Of a stretch of DNA of 64,000 nt, positions 51,701-60,083 are shown piece by piece; the first letter of the stretch is position 1, and every line of letters begins with the position of its first letter. The stretch is from Actinopolyspora lacussalsi subsp. righensis. GTDB lineage: Bacteria > Actinomycetota > Actinomycetes > Mycobacteriales > Pseudonocardiaceae. Under the pieces are notes generated by a model. That model was given only the letters and a program-made list of their open reading frames with translations, was not told the origin of the DNA and did no database searches. The DNA lies in contig NZ_FPAT01000007.1 of the NCBI RefSeq assembly GCF_900116555.1, forward strand, positions 124,001 through 188,000, written 5' to 3'. Position numbers and translations under genes: made by a program.

Positions 51701-54700
51701 GGGTGCGCAACACCTACAACGGCGACGGCAGCATCGCCGAGACCACGGTGGACGACGCGCTGGGCAACGACCCGGCCCGCACCACCTCCTACACCTACGA
51801 CAACCGGGGCCGTCGCCTGGAGGTCACCGGCCCGGAGGGCGGGGTCACCCGCACCGAGTACGACGAGTTCGGCGAGGTAGTGCGCCGGGTGACTCCCACC
51901 GGGACCGAGTACACCTACACCTACACCGCCGCCCGGCACCAGCTGGCCACCATGACGGTGACCGGGTTCAGCGGTGACGGTTCCGAACCGCACGACGTGG
52001 TGCTTGAGTCCCGCGCCTACGACCCGGCGGGTCGGCTGGCCAGCGTCACCGACGCGATGGGCCGCACCACCACCCGCACCTACTACGACGACGGGCAGCT
52101 CGCGGCCGAGCGACTGCTGGACTATCAGGACCCGGAAAGCGGCGAGACCCGCGACCTGCTGCTGCGGCGCTACGAGTACCTGGGCAACGGCTCCGAGTCG
52201 CTGGTGGTCCGCGGTGACGGGCAGTACAGCACCAGCACCGAGTACGACCCCGCCGGACGCCCGGTGCGCAGCACCGACCGCGAGGGCGAGCGGGTGCTGC
52301 GCTCCACCGAGACCAGCTACGACGCGGTCGGCAACCCGGTCGAGGTCATCGACCGGAACCCCCAGGGCGAGACCGTCCGGCACGCCGAGAGCGACTACGA
52401 CCCGATGGGGCGGCGCCTCTCGCACACCGTCCACACCGGCGGGGAAACCCTGGTGTCGAAGAGCCACCGCGACCAGCGCGGGCTCGTGACGTCCACCGTG
52501 GACCCGCGCGGCACCGCGCAGGGGGCTGATCCGGCCGAGTTCACCACCGAGTACGGCTACGACGAGCTCGGCAGGCGCGTCACCGTGACGCGACCGGAGG
52601 TGCGGGCCGAATCCGGCGGCAACCCGGCCGAGCCCGTCTCGCCGGTGGTCACCAACGGCTACAACACCTTCGGCGAAGCGGTGGCGCGGCGCGGCCCGAA
52701 CGGCAACGTGACCACCAGCGCCTACGACAAGGCCGGGCGGCAGGTGAGCACCACCAGGCCCGACTACACCCCGCCGGGCGCGAGCGAGCCGATCACCGCC
52801 ACCAGCACCAAGAGCTACGACGCGGCCGGTCGCGTGGTCGAGAGCACCGACGCGCTGGGCGACACCACCACGTTCGGCTACGACGAACTGGGCAACCTGG
52901 TGCGGCGCACCAATCCCGCACGCGAGGGTGAGCAGTCCGGCGGCGTGTGGCGCGCCACCTACGACCCGCTGGGCGAGCGGCTCTCGGTCACCGACGTGAC
53001 CGGCGCCGAGCGGCACTACACCTACGACGAGCTCGGCAGGACGATCACCTCCACCGTGGTGGAGCGCGTGCCGGAACCGACCAGGAACCTGACCACCCGC
53101 TACACCTACGACGCGCTGGGCAACCCGGCCTCGGTCAGCACGCCCACCGGCTTGACCACCACCTACGAGCACGACGACCTCGGCAACCCGGTGAGCATGA
53201 CCGACCCGGCGGGCAACACCACCACGTCGGTCTACAACGCGCAGGGCAAACCGGTCTCGATCACCGAGCCGTCCGGGGTGACCACCAACTACGAGTACGA
53301 CCTCGCGGGCAGGCTGCTGCGCACGTCCGACCTGGACGCCTCCGGCGACGAGGTGCGCGACCGCGCCTTCGGCTACGACCGGGCGGGCAACCAGGTCAGC
53401 AGCACCGACGCGCACGGGGTGACCACCACCCGCTCGTTCGACCCGCTGAACCGGCTGCGCTCGGTCACCCGCCCGGTCGCCGACGGCGAGGAGATCACCA
53501 CCAGCTACGGCTACGACGCGGCGGGCAACGTCACCAGGGCCACCGACGGCAACGGCAACAACACCGTCTACACCGTCAACTCGTGGAACACGACCGAGTC
53601 CACGATCGAGCCCGCCACCGAGCGGCACCCGGACGCCGCCGACCGCACCTACACCACCGCCTACGACGCGCTGGGACGGGTGAAGCGGGAGATCCAACCG
53701 GGCGGGGTGACCGTCAGCAAGTCCTACGACGCGCTGGGCAACCTCGTCGGCGAGAGCGGCTCCGGTGCGGAGGCGTCCACCCCGGACCGGAGCTTCGGCT
53801 ACGACAAGGCCGGGCGGATGACCTCGGCCACGGTGTCCGGCAAGACCAACACCTTCGGCTACGACGACCGCGGCAACCTGGTCTCGGCCGCCGGGCCCTC
53901 CGGTGACTCCACCTTCGCCTACGACGACGAGGGCAGGATCAGCACCACCACCACGGCGGCGGGCGAGGCGTCGTTCGGCTACGACGCGGCCGGACGACTG
54001 GCCACGGCGGTGGACCCGCTCACCGGCATCACCGCCACGTACGGCTACGACGACGCCGGGCGCCGCGCCCAAGTGGAGTACGGCGGTCAGGGGACCTACC
54101 GCGAGTACGGCTACGACGAGCTCAGCAGGCTCTCCTCCGACACGGTGCACCGGGCCGACGATTCGGTCAGCACGGAGCTGTCCTACGACTACGACGTCGC
54201 CGACCGGCTGATCAGCAAGCAGAACTCGACGGCCTCGGCCACCACGACCTCGGACTACACCTACGACAAGGCGGGCAGGCTCACCTCCTGGGACAACGGT
54301 GACCAGGTCACCCAGTACTCCTGGGACGCGGCGGGCAACCTCGTCGGCTCCGGCGGCGAGACGGCCACCTACGACGAACGCAACCGGCTGCTCTCGCGGG
54401 GCGGCACCGAGTTCGAGTACTCGGCGCGCGGCACCGTGACCGCCCGGAGCGCGGGCGGGACCACCACCGACGTGCGGTTCAACGCCTACGGCGAGATGAC
54501 CGCCGACGGCGGCAAGTCCTACGGCTACGACGCGCTGAACCGGCTGGTCTCGTCCGGGTCGCGTTCACTGTCCTACGCGGGCGACTCGCTGAAGGTGACC
54601 TCGGACGGGCAGAGCGAGTACTCCTACACGCCGGAGGGTGGTGCGCTCGGGGTCGGCAACGGCGACTCGGCCGGGATCGCGGTGACCAACCAGCACACCG

Positions 54701-56568
54701 ACCTGGTGGGCACGGTCTCGCCGGGTGACGGTTCGGTGTCGGGGTGGCGCTCGTACTCGCCGTTCGGCCAGGTGAGCGAGCAGGAGGGCTCGCAGCCCTC
54801 GCTGGGCTACCAGGGGCAGTTCACCGATTCCGACAGCGGCAAGGTGAACATGGGCTCGCGCTGGTACCGGCCCGGCACGGGTACGTTCACCTCGCGCGAC
54901 TCGGCGAACCTGGATCCGACCAGCACGACCGATGCCAACCGGTACGCCTATGCGGGTGGTAATCCGCTGACGCGGATCGATCCGCGGGGCTACTTCTGGG
55001 GCAAGGCGCTCGACGTCGTCAAGGAGGTGTCGGGCTACAACGACGCCAAGCGGTGTTTGCAGGGCTCCTGGGCGGGGTGTGCCTGGACGGCGGCGAACTT
55101 CACGCCGGTCGGCAAGATCGCCAAGGGAGTCAAGACCGCCTACAAGGGCTACAAGACCTGGAGTCGGGGCCGCAAGGCGGGCAAGGCGGCCGACGACGTG
55201 CCGTCCAGTGGTAGGAAGTTCAATCGCGGGGGCGGTAGCAAGGCCAAGAGCAAGGGTAAGAGTCGCGGTGGTGGTAAGGCCCGTGGTAGGGCCGGTACTC
55301 GGGTCGGTAAGACCGTGGGGCACGTCGGTGGGCGTGTGGCCGTTTCCGCTGGTGGTTCGGCGGCCGGTAGCACCATGTCGCGGGCGGCGATCGCTCAGGC
55401 CCGGGAGGCGGCGCGTGAGGCGGCCCGGTTGGCGGCGCGGCGTAAGCGGGTGCGTGACGATGCGATGACGCATCACCCCAAGCCGAAGCCGTCGAACACG
55501 GTCTCCAAGCAGGTGCAGAACAGGCTGAATCGGCTGGACAACCAGGAGCCGATCGAGCTGGGCGTGCTGGCCGCGGATGCGGCGTCGGCGGGGTCTGCGG
55601 AGGATGCCGGTGGGTTCGTGCCGGATGCGTTGGGGGCTGTGGGTGGTCTCCGGCGTGGTGGCGGCATGTCCCGTCCGGGGTCGGCGCCGGAGCTGCCCGG
55701 TGGTGGTTCGGCGCGGTCGTCGGGCTCTGGCGGTTCGTCGGGTGCTGGTGGGTCGTGCACGCCGAACAGTTTCGTGCCGGGTACCGAGGTGGTGTTGGCC
55801 GATGGGTCGCGGAAGGCGATCGAGGAGGTCGAGCTCGGGGATCGGGTGTTGGCCACCGACCCGCAGAGCGGGGAGACCGAGCCGGAGCGGGTGACGGCCA
55901 CCATCACCGGCGAGGGTGAGAAGCACTTGGTGGAGGTCACCGTCGACACCGATGGTGACCGAGGATCCGCGACCGAGTCGGTGACCGCGACGGGTGAGCA
56001 CCCGTTCTGGGTGCCCAATCGGGATGAGTGGGTCGACGCGGCCGATCTCCAGGCTGGGGATCGGGTGCGTACCGCTGAGGGTGAGCAGCGGCTGGTCACC
56101 AGTATCCGCACCTGGACCGCGCTGCAGCGGGTCCACAACCTCACCATCAACGACACCCACACCTACTACGTCGACCTCAACGGCCACGACGAAACACTCG
56201 TCCACAACTCGAATTGTTCCACTCAGTCGAAGAAGCTCAAAAGAAATTTAGAGGCTATAGGAGAATTTCCGCCTGCGGCTGGGCATCAGGCACATCATAT
56301 TGTGCCAAGTGGATCACCTAAGGTGGCTGGAGCGCGTGCTGCTCTGGAAAAATTTGGAATCAGTATCAATGATCCCAGGAACGGGATATTTCTTCCGCAG
56401 ACGGAAAGAGGGGAAAATCCTGAAGGTCGCACTACGCATAACAAAACTTTTAGAAACGAATACTACTTCGCTGTTGAGCGAGAGTTTTCGAGAGCGGGTT
56501 CGGCCGAGGAAGTGCTAGAATCTCTTTCGAGATTCAAAGATGTTTTGCATGCTGGAGAGTGGCCGTGA
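45793..56568 (+). CDS. Giant RHS/YD-repeat polymorphic toxin with three LamG modules, HINT and AHH nuclease
   Basis: Secreted protein of 3591 residues. Order: basic N-terminus and hydrophobic signal (17-43); DNRLRE-like adhesive domain (about 350-520); Ig-like stretch; RHS entry segment with RSYNSLDP (about 770); first YD repeats; three LamG domains (about 969-1711); more than 25 YD repeats (about 1720-3000); RHS core ending SRWYRPGTGTFTSRDS, then DPRGYF at about 3064; Lys/Gly/Arg linker (about 3150-3200); HINT domain from Cys3322 (CTPNSFVPGTEVVLADGS, His3403 in TGEHPFW) to VHN-S at 3470-3473; toxin of about 119 residues with GHQAHHIVPSG and NPEGRTTHN, an AHH-type HNH/endonuclease VII nuclease. 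HINT likely cleaves off the toxin. GC drops at the toxin. Confidence 0.95.
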   Translation: MSYDAHRGSTPRPARIGSLLLALAVVVGLINAPQLQARAATQGEIPEQRQGSAAGRSHDASSEDTSAENESGGKSHNARPAEGLPSDERPPAPELPQQLPEKAKVSIGSEPDAATRGFDPNTSRELKSERSSQSQTFANADGTRTLRVYQSQKFAETTDGGLQPVDLTLEQDGGVWKTTTDSRTKNFADAASTSEIASVELADGRSLGFRVADAADVTAKVSGSSVTYPGIRPQSDLNLQATAVGIKETIRLKSADAPTVWDFPMNVGDLTPEPHEGSVLLKDSEGEVRHVIPPGYMVDSNVHPRSGEGVRSDGVKYEIVGDAEQPVLRVSVDEEWLADPERVFPVKVDPSVVGKDTDGTTYVQSPYDSDYSGEPNMSVGTYNGGGNKAAAFLKFDSISSDLAGNYILGARLRMFETWSYSCEARPVRVHEVTQPWSVQGSKSYPGPATGAEIARKSFAHGYNDSCGSQWVDIPLGNAGRDLVHGWTHGEPNHGLALRASDTDSKGWKKFASAASANPPYLEVTYTPYWADYELGGMSPVVTSSDDGRMSVTVTNRGRDTWTPDNDYKLGYRLWDAEGNELPRTSTAWTDMPHDVAPGQTVTLDARVEKLPPGEYSLRWDMDHYGTTRFSSTGAPMSASVAFTVPNQPPAVDSMSPPSDYNASVLTPTLALTGHDQDAYPGEGINYRFKVCSASGEDCFNSGWVDSPVWSVPEGELTWGENYVWYGQIGDMRIASPWTQGSHLTTKVPQPPVTSHLSSGDEVGGRVDPGVGNFAEVETDAEIAAVGPELSVARSYNSLDPRQNLAFGSGWSTKWDARVVPDDDGSGNVVVTYATGQQARYGRNPDGSYATPSGRTATLVRTESDGWTLRTQGGQRYEFDSNGRLSRIVDAQGREQHLSYDDSGNLATVTDATSGRSLNLTFSGGHVTEVSTAPDPVSTWYYHYDGDRLTRVCDPTGACDNYTYTDSSHYRSVTLDANPHAYWRLSEQSGTAVTSEVPGYWESKEATSHNLTHGRPGPIAGGSTTAAGFDGSSSYVQLPDDMVRNSQYLAVEMWFKTSSSNGEILFSTGYDRPGTSNPSDAAMPVLYVGTDGKLHGHFWNGKTAGIATGSTVNDGEWHHVVLSGARDTQTLFLDGRTVGSQSGELANVDPLNHVGAGWFNSRDWPAAPNATWDYFDGDIAEVAMYHQPMGRTVAAEHHAARTATEQLTSIKRAGGAYAAEISYDSSTARVTSYTDSDGGTWQVGESTTEGDGFRYGEAVTGSRPNAHWRLRENEGTTARGDPALRRAEYHSVSRTSGPFPDTAARSFDGQRSYVQLPDDALTGRKRLAVELWFKTSSTDGGVLFSTGNNRPDDENPTGGAMPVLYVGTDGKLHGHFWNAKTEGAVSANKVNDGQWHQVMLSGKPEQQTLYLDGNAVQTLQGELQNVDPYGYVGTGLLNGLNWPAKPEGTWGYFEGSIGQVALYPYGVSASDAQEHYAARGDAADYRAAVREENVHTLWTLGDPAGSTHAESVHALTDATYHGVDKDVSPPMRGAGAVGFDGQSSYVRLPNSQARGRGRLSVEMWFKTSSSAGGVLYATGYFGPNVSQPSTGAVPVLYVGTDGKLRGHFRNGKVSGITTDSAVNDGEWHHVALSAAGDSQRLYLDGDMVGSQSGEVDNFFRYDFLGIGQVDSKDWPALPDQVWNHFEGSIGEVALYHRPLDSASVADHYSARNAATAVDITGPDGGVRTYTYDPNAGGRTISVTNSDGATKVYGYDTGGFVNRITDANGNTTRISNDERGNQLSRTRCRTDGTEKCYTSYRSYYHNPDDPLDPRNGKVTEFRDARSDSETDDTYLTTYSYNAAGKLTSTSEPGETGGAQRTTTNTYTTGDEPAPDGGTQPPGLLASETDPAGNETSHTYTSAGDLASVTDPAGLVTEYDYDGLGRKTTETQVSDSEPDGLTTTFDYDQASRLVEKVGPETENAVTGELHQRRVRNTYNGDGSIAETTVDDALGNDPARTTSYTYDNRGRRLEVTGPEGGVTRTEYDEFGEVVRRVTPTGTEYTYTYTAARHQLATMTVTGFSGDGSEPHDVVLESRAYDPAGRLASVTDAMGRTTTRTYYDDGQLAAERLLDYQDPESGETRDLLLRRYEYLGNGSESLVVRGDGQYSTSTEYDPAGRPVRSTDREGERVLRSTETSYDAVGNPVEVIDRNPQGETVRHAESDYDPMGRRLSHTVHTGGETLVSKSHRDQRGLVTSTVDPRGTAQGADPAEFTTEYGYDELGRRVTVTRPEVRAESGGNPAEPVSPVVTNGYNTFGEAVARRGPNGNVTTSAYDKAGRQVSTTRPDYTPPGASEPITATSTKSYDAAGRVVESTDALGDTTTFGYDELGNLVRRTNPAREGEQSGGVWRATYDPLGERLSVTDVTGAERHYTYDELGRTITSTVVERVPEPTRNLTTRYTYDALGNPASVSTPTGLTTTYEHDDLGNPVSMTDPAGNTTTSVYNAQGKPVSITEPSGVTTNYEYDLAGRLLRTSDLDASGDEVRDRAFGYDRAGNQVSSTDAHGVTTTRSFDPLNRLRSVTRPVADGEEITTSYGYDAAGNVTRATDGNGNNTVYTVNSWNTTESTIEPATERHPDAADRTYTTAYDALGRVKREIQPGGVTVSKSYDALGNLVGESGSGAEASTPDRSFGYDKAGRMTSATVSGKTNTFGYDDRGNLVSAAGPSGDSTFAYDDEGRISTTTTAAGEASFGYDAAGRLATAVDPLTGITATYGYDDAGRRAQVEYGGQGTYREYGYDELSRLSSDTVHRADDSVSTELSYDYDVADRLISKQNSTASATTTSDYTYDKAGRLTSWDNGDQVTQYSWDAAGNLVGSGGETATYDERNRLLSRGGTEFEYSARGTVTARSAGGTTTDVRFNAYGEMTADGGKSYGYDALNRLVSSGSRSLSYAGDSLKVTSDGQSEYSYTPEGGALGVGNGDSAGIAVTNQHTDLVGTVSPGDGSVSGWRSYSPFGQVSEQEGSQPSLGYQGQFTDSDSGKVNMGSRWYRPGTGTFTSRDSANLDPTSTTDANRYAYAGGNPLTRIDPRGYFWGKALDVVKEVSGYNDAKRCLQGSWAGCAWTAANFTPVGKIAKGVKTAYKGYKTWSRGRKAGKAADDVPSSGRKFNRGGGSKAKSKGKSRGGGKARGRAGTRVGKTVGHVGGRVAVSAGGSAAGSTMSRAAIAQAREAAREAARLAARRKRVRDDAMTHHPKPKPSNTVSKQVQNRLNRLDNQEPIELGVLAADAASAGSAEDAGGFVPDALGAVGGLRRGGGMSRPGSAPELPGGGSARSSGSGGSSGAGGSCTPNSFVPGTEVVLADGSRKAIEEVELGDRVLATDPQSGETEPERVTATITGEGEKHLVEVTVDTDGDRGSATESVTATGEHPFWVPNRDEWVDAADLQAGDRVRTAEGEQRLVTSIRTWTALQRVHNLTINDTHTYYVDLNGHDETLVHNSNCSTQSKKLKRNLEAIGEFPPAAGHQAHHIVPSGSPKVAGARAALEKFGISINDPRNGIFLPQTERGENPEGRTTHNKTFRNEYYFAVEREFSRAGSAEEVLESLSRFKDVLHAGEWP
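48697..50925 (+). repeat. Triplicated LamG (concanavalin-like) module within the RHS gene
   Basis: Three units (about 48697-49395, 49551-50215, 50233-50925) each encode AYWRL- or LWTL-type openings, FDGxSSYVQLP, VEMWFKTSS, PVLYVGTDGKL, NDGEWHHV, LYLDG and a closing FxGxIxEVALY. Stretches such as the one encoding PVLYVGTDGKLHGHF are nearly identical in DNA, so the copies arose by recent duplication. Confidence 0.85.
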
Positions 56569-56580
56569 TTAGGAGAGATC

Positions 56581-57183
56581 GTGCGGGTATATCATCCGAT
56601 GCCTCCTGAGGGAGTCGAGTGGGTAACCCCTGCGGACGAGGGAAAACTGCCGCTGTTCTTGCTTAGTGGGAAGTCGCAGGCGGATCACTGGAAGCCTGTA
56701 GACATGGAGTACATCCATGATGACGAGGGGATTCCTTGCGGCGCCTATTCGGACTTCCCGTGGTACAGTGCCGATGCGTTCGTTATGCGTGAACGAGCAT
56801 ACGAGGTGCTGTATCCATGGCTGGCGCCTTATGGGGAATTTCTGAGGATTCGTTGCGACCATGACAACTTGTTTGTTTTTAATTGTACTTATTTTGTTTC
56901 GGGTTTGAATTATGAAGAATCTAAAATAGATGTGCGTTCTTCTGGTTCCGTAATAGGGGTTAGGAAATATTCATTCAGGGATGATGTATCTTTACCATGC
57001 GTTTTTCGGCTGGCCGATGATCCTCATGTGGTTCTTTTTACTGATGAATTTGTGCAGATCGTTACGAAGTTCGGGCTTACGGGGATCGAGTTTCGTGCGG
57101 TCTGGGATGGCGAAATGGGTTCTCTCGGGGATATATATCGCGTTCGCCGTGAAGGATTGCTCGATGAGGATGTCGTCCTGTAG
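56581..57183 (+). CDS. Imm11-like (DUF1629) immunity protein
   Basis: Protein of 200 residues from a GTG with AGGAGAG upstream, 12 nt after the toxin stop. The sequence begins VRVYHPMPPEGVEWV and ends with the pattern VVLFTDEFVQIVTKFGLTGIEFRAVWDGE, as in the imm11/DUF1629 immunity family. The gene is markedly AT-rich against the window. It should neutralise the AHH nuclease encoded just before it. Confidence 0.82.
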   Translation: MRVYHPMPPEGVEWVTPADEGKLPLFLLSGKSQADHWKPVDMEYIHDDEGIPCGAYSDFPWYSADAFVMRERAYEVLYPWLAPYGEFLRIRCDHDNLFVFNCTYFVSGLNYEESKIDVRSSGSVIGVRKYSFRDDVSLPCVFRLADDPHVVLFTDEFVQIVTKFGLTGIEFRAVWDGEMGSLGDIYRVRREGLLDEDVVL

Positions 57184-57239
57184 GCAAGGAACCAGTTTAT
57201 TTAGAGCACCTAACACATTGGTGGCACCGGGGTGAGATG

Positions 57240-57870
57240 ATCTTGTTTGATGGTTGCGCCGTGGGTGGTCTCGGACGGGTTGTGGGAGCGGGTTGAGCCG
57301 CTGTTGCCGGTCGTTCGGTGAGTCGGACGGGTTCGAAGCCGTTGTCGGATCGGCAGGTGTTGCTGGCCGAGCTCAATGCCGTTGGTGAGATCGACCGGTC
57401 GTGGGCGTGTGTGGATGCCTCCCACATCCGCGCGAAAAGGGGGGCGGCCACAGGGTCGAGTCCCGTCAACCGGGGCACAACCGGCTCGAAACATCACCTG
57501 ATCTGTGACGGTGGTGGTGTGCCGCTGGCCATCACGCTTACCGGCGGCAACCGGAACGACATGACCCAACTGCTGCCGGTGGTCGAGGTCGTCGTTGCCG
57601 ACCGTGACTACGATGACGAGCTCTACCGAGACCAGCTCCGCCAACGCGGAATCACTCCCTGATCAGCCAAAAACGTACCCACGACACCAACCAATCCGTG
57701 CGCTTGGTCGTCGAATACACCCTCGCACTGCTGCACTGGTTTCGACACCTGGTCACCCGCTGGGAACGCCGCGCCGATCTCCACCACAGCTTCCTGGACC
57801 TGGCCACCAGCCTCATCTGCTGGTATCGAGTCCCCAGACGGATACGTTAGGGGCTCTTATGAAACAAGAT
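57240..57870 (+). mobile_element. Degenerate IS5-type insertion sequence
   Basis: Transposase remnants appear in broken frames: from 57250, APWVVSDGLWERVEPLLPVV then a stop after 23 codons; then VDASHIRAKRGA, GSKHHLICDGGGVPLAITLT and the DDE region VVADRDYDDELYRDQLRQRG; then after another stop EYTLALLHWFRHLVTRWERRADLHHSF up to 57850. A middle piece is deleted. 12-bp inverted ends ATCTTGTTTGAT (57240) and ATGAAACAAGAT (57859) match at 11 of 12. Non-functional. Confidence 0.85.
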
Positions 57871-57990
57871 GAGGAGAAAGTGCGGCGTTTTTGATCCAGG
57901 CTCATCCGAATTCGGGTGAATTCGGGTCTGCTGGGTAGCGAGGTATCATTACTTACTTGGCTCCATGGTAGTGGGATGGAGATTCAATAG

Positions 57991-58365
57991 ATGCCAGGTT
58001 ATCCGTGTCCGTGCTGTGGTCGTCTTGTGCACGATCAGCCTCCTGGATCGTACTTGATTTGTCCTGTGTGTGGCTGGGAAGATGACTTGATCCAGCTCCG
58101 GTGGCCTCACCGTACAAGAGGAGCTAATCGGTCCTCGCTCGTCGAGGCGCAGTATAGCCAGGAGGTAAAAAGTGCATGCAATTTTTGCCTCGGAGTAAAG
58201 GGTTGCGATCCTGATCGCTGTTGGCCGTCTGATCCTGGTTTTCGTTTTATCGACTTGGATGTCGATAATTTCGAATCGCTGGAAACCGTAGAAAACGAAT
58301 GGCCAAAAGATCGGACACGGCTTTACTGGTGGAGGAGAACTTTCTGGAGAGGCTCTCAACCGTAG
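57991..58365 (+). CDS. CPCC family cysteine-rich protein
   Basis: Protein of 124 residues. CPCCGRLVHDQPPGSYLICPVCGWEDD is the CPCC motif of small proteins encoded in polymorphic toxin loci. Further Cys pairs (CNFCLG, CDPDRC) are seen later. Two or more zinc sites are plausible. GC is low compared with the core. Candidate immunity or accessory protein of a lost cassette. Confidence 0.82.
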   Translation: MPGYPCPCCGRLVHDQPPGSYLICPVCGWEDDLIQLRWPHRTRGANRSSLVEAQYSQEVKSACNFCLGVKGCDPDRCWPSDPGFRFIDLDVDNFESLETVENEWPKDRTRLYWWRRTFWRGSQP

Positions 58366-58409
58366 ATCAAATTCCTTTGATTGGTGGATTACCTCAGTGG
58401 TGTTGCGGC

Positions 58410-58530
58410 AACCCTGTAAGGCTGGCAAGGCCGCTGATGTTGTATCGTCCAGTGGTAGGAAGTTCCACCGTGGCGACGGTCGCGCGGGCCAAGGCGGCGG
58501 CGCGTGAGGCCGCGCGGCGCAAGCGGGTAT
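58410..58530 (+). pseudogene. Fragment of RHS pre-toxin linker
   Basis: Sequence like the linker in the intact RHS gene (55170-55230 and 55390-55460): KAGKAADVVSSSGRKFHRG in one frame and ARAKAAAREAARRKRV in another, showing a frameshift and internal deletion. It sits upstream of a candidate immunity gene, as left by loss of a toxin cassette. 58366-58731 holds only this. Confidence 0.78.
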
Positions 58531-58731
58531 GCTTAGTGCGGGATGTTGGAGTTACTGGGGCATGTCGTGGTGGCGATCGACTCGTGGGTTCGTTGCGGGA
58601 GCCGAAGGCATTTCATCTCGTCCCTTTCACAGCAGGAATAATAGGGCTTATGCAAGGAAGGATCAGGAAGTTTTGATCTTTCGACGTGTGTCGGTCGATG
58701 CCATCGTGAGGCGTTGGTGAGGAGATTGCTG

Positions 58732-59034
58732 ATGGAGGACGATCTGCTGGAGGCGTTGGAATACGCATGGAACGGCGAGTCTGGTTTTTTGAGAAAGCTC
58801 CGATCAGGCCTGTTTGATCCCGAAGCGGGGGAAGCCTACGTGGCGCTGTTGTCAAGGATCCCACCGATCGATAATATCGTTGATTCGAGGCTGATTCAGT
58901 TAATTTGGTTTGCCCCTACATTTATGGAGTGGCGGATCGAGAGGGCCACCAAAAGTCCTGATGAAGCGGACAAGTTGAGGAGGATCGCGAGCCGAGCTCA
59001 CGAAGCATTGGTTGCTATTCTAGGTGTTCCCTAG
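58732..59034 (+). CDS. Candidate immunity protein, paralogue A
   Basis: Acidic protein of 100 residues (MEDDLLEALEYAWNGESGFL). No family recognised. Two close paralogues lie at 61325 and 63815; all begin M-(D/E)-(D/E)-x-LLEAL and share FDPxAGEAYVALLS, and this and paralogue B share WFAPTFxEWxIERATKSP; the third ends at window edge after WFAP. Ribosome site GAGGAG seven bases upstream, in a leader that is also similar among copies. Confidence 0.75.
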   Translation: MEDDLLEALEYAWNGESGFLRKLRSGLFDPEAGEAYVALLSRIPPIDNIVDSRLIQLIWFAPTFMEWRIERATKSPDEADKLRRIASRAHEALVAILGVP

Positions 59035-59205
59035 AGTGGTCGAACACGTAGTCTGCGCTTGGCTGCTTGTCGGTGAAGCTGTGTTAAAGCCGGGGCTTTA
59101 GCGGTTGAAGTGGGTAATGCGCGTCACTGCTAGTGTCCAGCTTCTTTCATGGGGGTTTTCTTCGTTGCCGCGGTCGTAGGGAACACAGTGAGGAGTTGGT
59201 GTCGG

Positions 59206-59691
59206 GTGTCTGTGGACTGGAAAATTGAGATCGTCGAGTGCGGTGAGATCGTCCAGGATGAGGATGAGACTGTTCCGCAGGATGAAGCCGAGCGGCAGTG
59301 GAATCGCTATGTGGAGCTGGCTGACTCCGTGAGCGGTGATGAAGGTTCGGAGGCGGTTGTTCCGATCGTTTCTTCGTTGAAAGTCCGATACGATTACGGT
59401 GCTTATCAAGCCGCGTATGGTGCTCTGGAGCGTTTTCCTCCCGCGGATCTCGGGAAGGGTGTCGCTTGGGCGGCTGAGGAGCTCACTCGAATTCCGTATG
59501 ATCAAAGTGGAGTTGTTCTTGTGACTGTGGCCAGGTCTCCCGCCGGTGCGGTGGAGGCGTTCAACGAGGCGGTCAAGTCCGTTCCGGGGGATGTTCGGAG
59601 CAGGCTTCGCGATGTTGTCGATTTCCACGAGTCGAACGAGTGGCTCGCCGAGGACGAGGACAAAGGCATCATCAAGGTGCCCCGCGAGTAA
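59206..59691 (+). CDS. Hypothetical protein, candidate immunity protein
   Basis: Acidic protein of 161 residues (VSVDWKIEIVECGEIVQDEDE). Its centre reads RYDYGAYQAAYGALERFP then FPPADLGKGVAWAAEEL, a pattern seen in some immunity proteins, but I cannot name a family. GTG at 59206, with AGGAG ten bases before. Lies between paralogue A and an RHS-linker fragment. Confidence 0.68.
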   Translation: MSVDWKIEIVECGEIVQDEDETVPQDEAERQWNRYVELADSVSGDEGSEAVVPIVSSLKVRYDYGAYQAAYGALERFPPADLGKGVAWAAEELTRIPYDQSGVVLVTVARSPAGAVEAFNEAVKSVPGDVRSRLRDVVDFHESNEWLAEDEDKGIIKVPRE

Positions 59692-59788
59692 GGAACGCTC
59701 GATGCGGGTCACTGAGACTCGCATGTGACCGCGCAGCTTGCCTGGTAGCTGAGGCCGAACCGTTGAGGGTGAGGGACCTCGAACAACG

Positions 59789-60010
59789 GTGTCGTCCCTG
59801 GAGTCGGTGTTGGCGTCGGATGCGGCGTCGGCGTCGTCGGAGGGGGATGCCGGTGGGTTCGTGCCGGATGCGTTGGGGGCTGTGGGTGGTCTCCGGCGTG
59901 GTGGCGGCATGTCGCGTCCGGGGTCGACGCCGGATCTGCCCGGTGTTGGTTCGGTGCGGCTGTCGGGTGCTGGTGGCGGGTGTGCACAGCCACTTCCGTG
60001 GCTGTCGGGC
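59789..60010 (+). pseudogene. Fragment of RHS pre-toxin linker with exact repeat
   Basis: Encodes ASDAASASSEGDAGGFVPDALGAVGGLRR and onwards, corresponding to 55575-55760 of the RHS gene. 59845-59913 is identical to 55602-55670 (69 of 69). Similarity ends at GAGGGC, exactly where the HINT Cys would begin. The frame then runs into unrelated sequence, so HINT and toxin have been lost. Confidence 0.88.
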
Positions 60011-60083
60011 TTTCGCTGCCTGGTAGCTCGTTATGAACGTTGCGGTAGCCTCTTCCTCCTGCTTGCCGTGAGAAAATCCCCGA

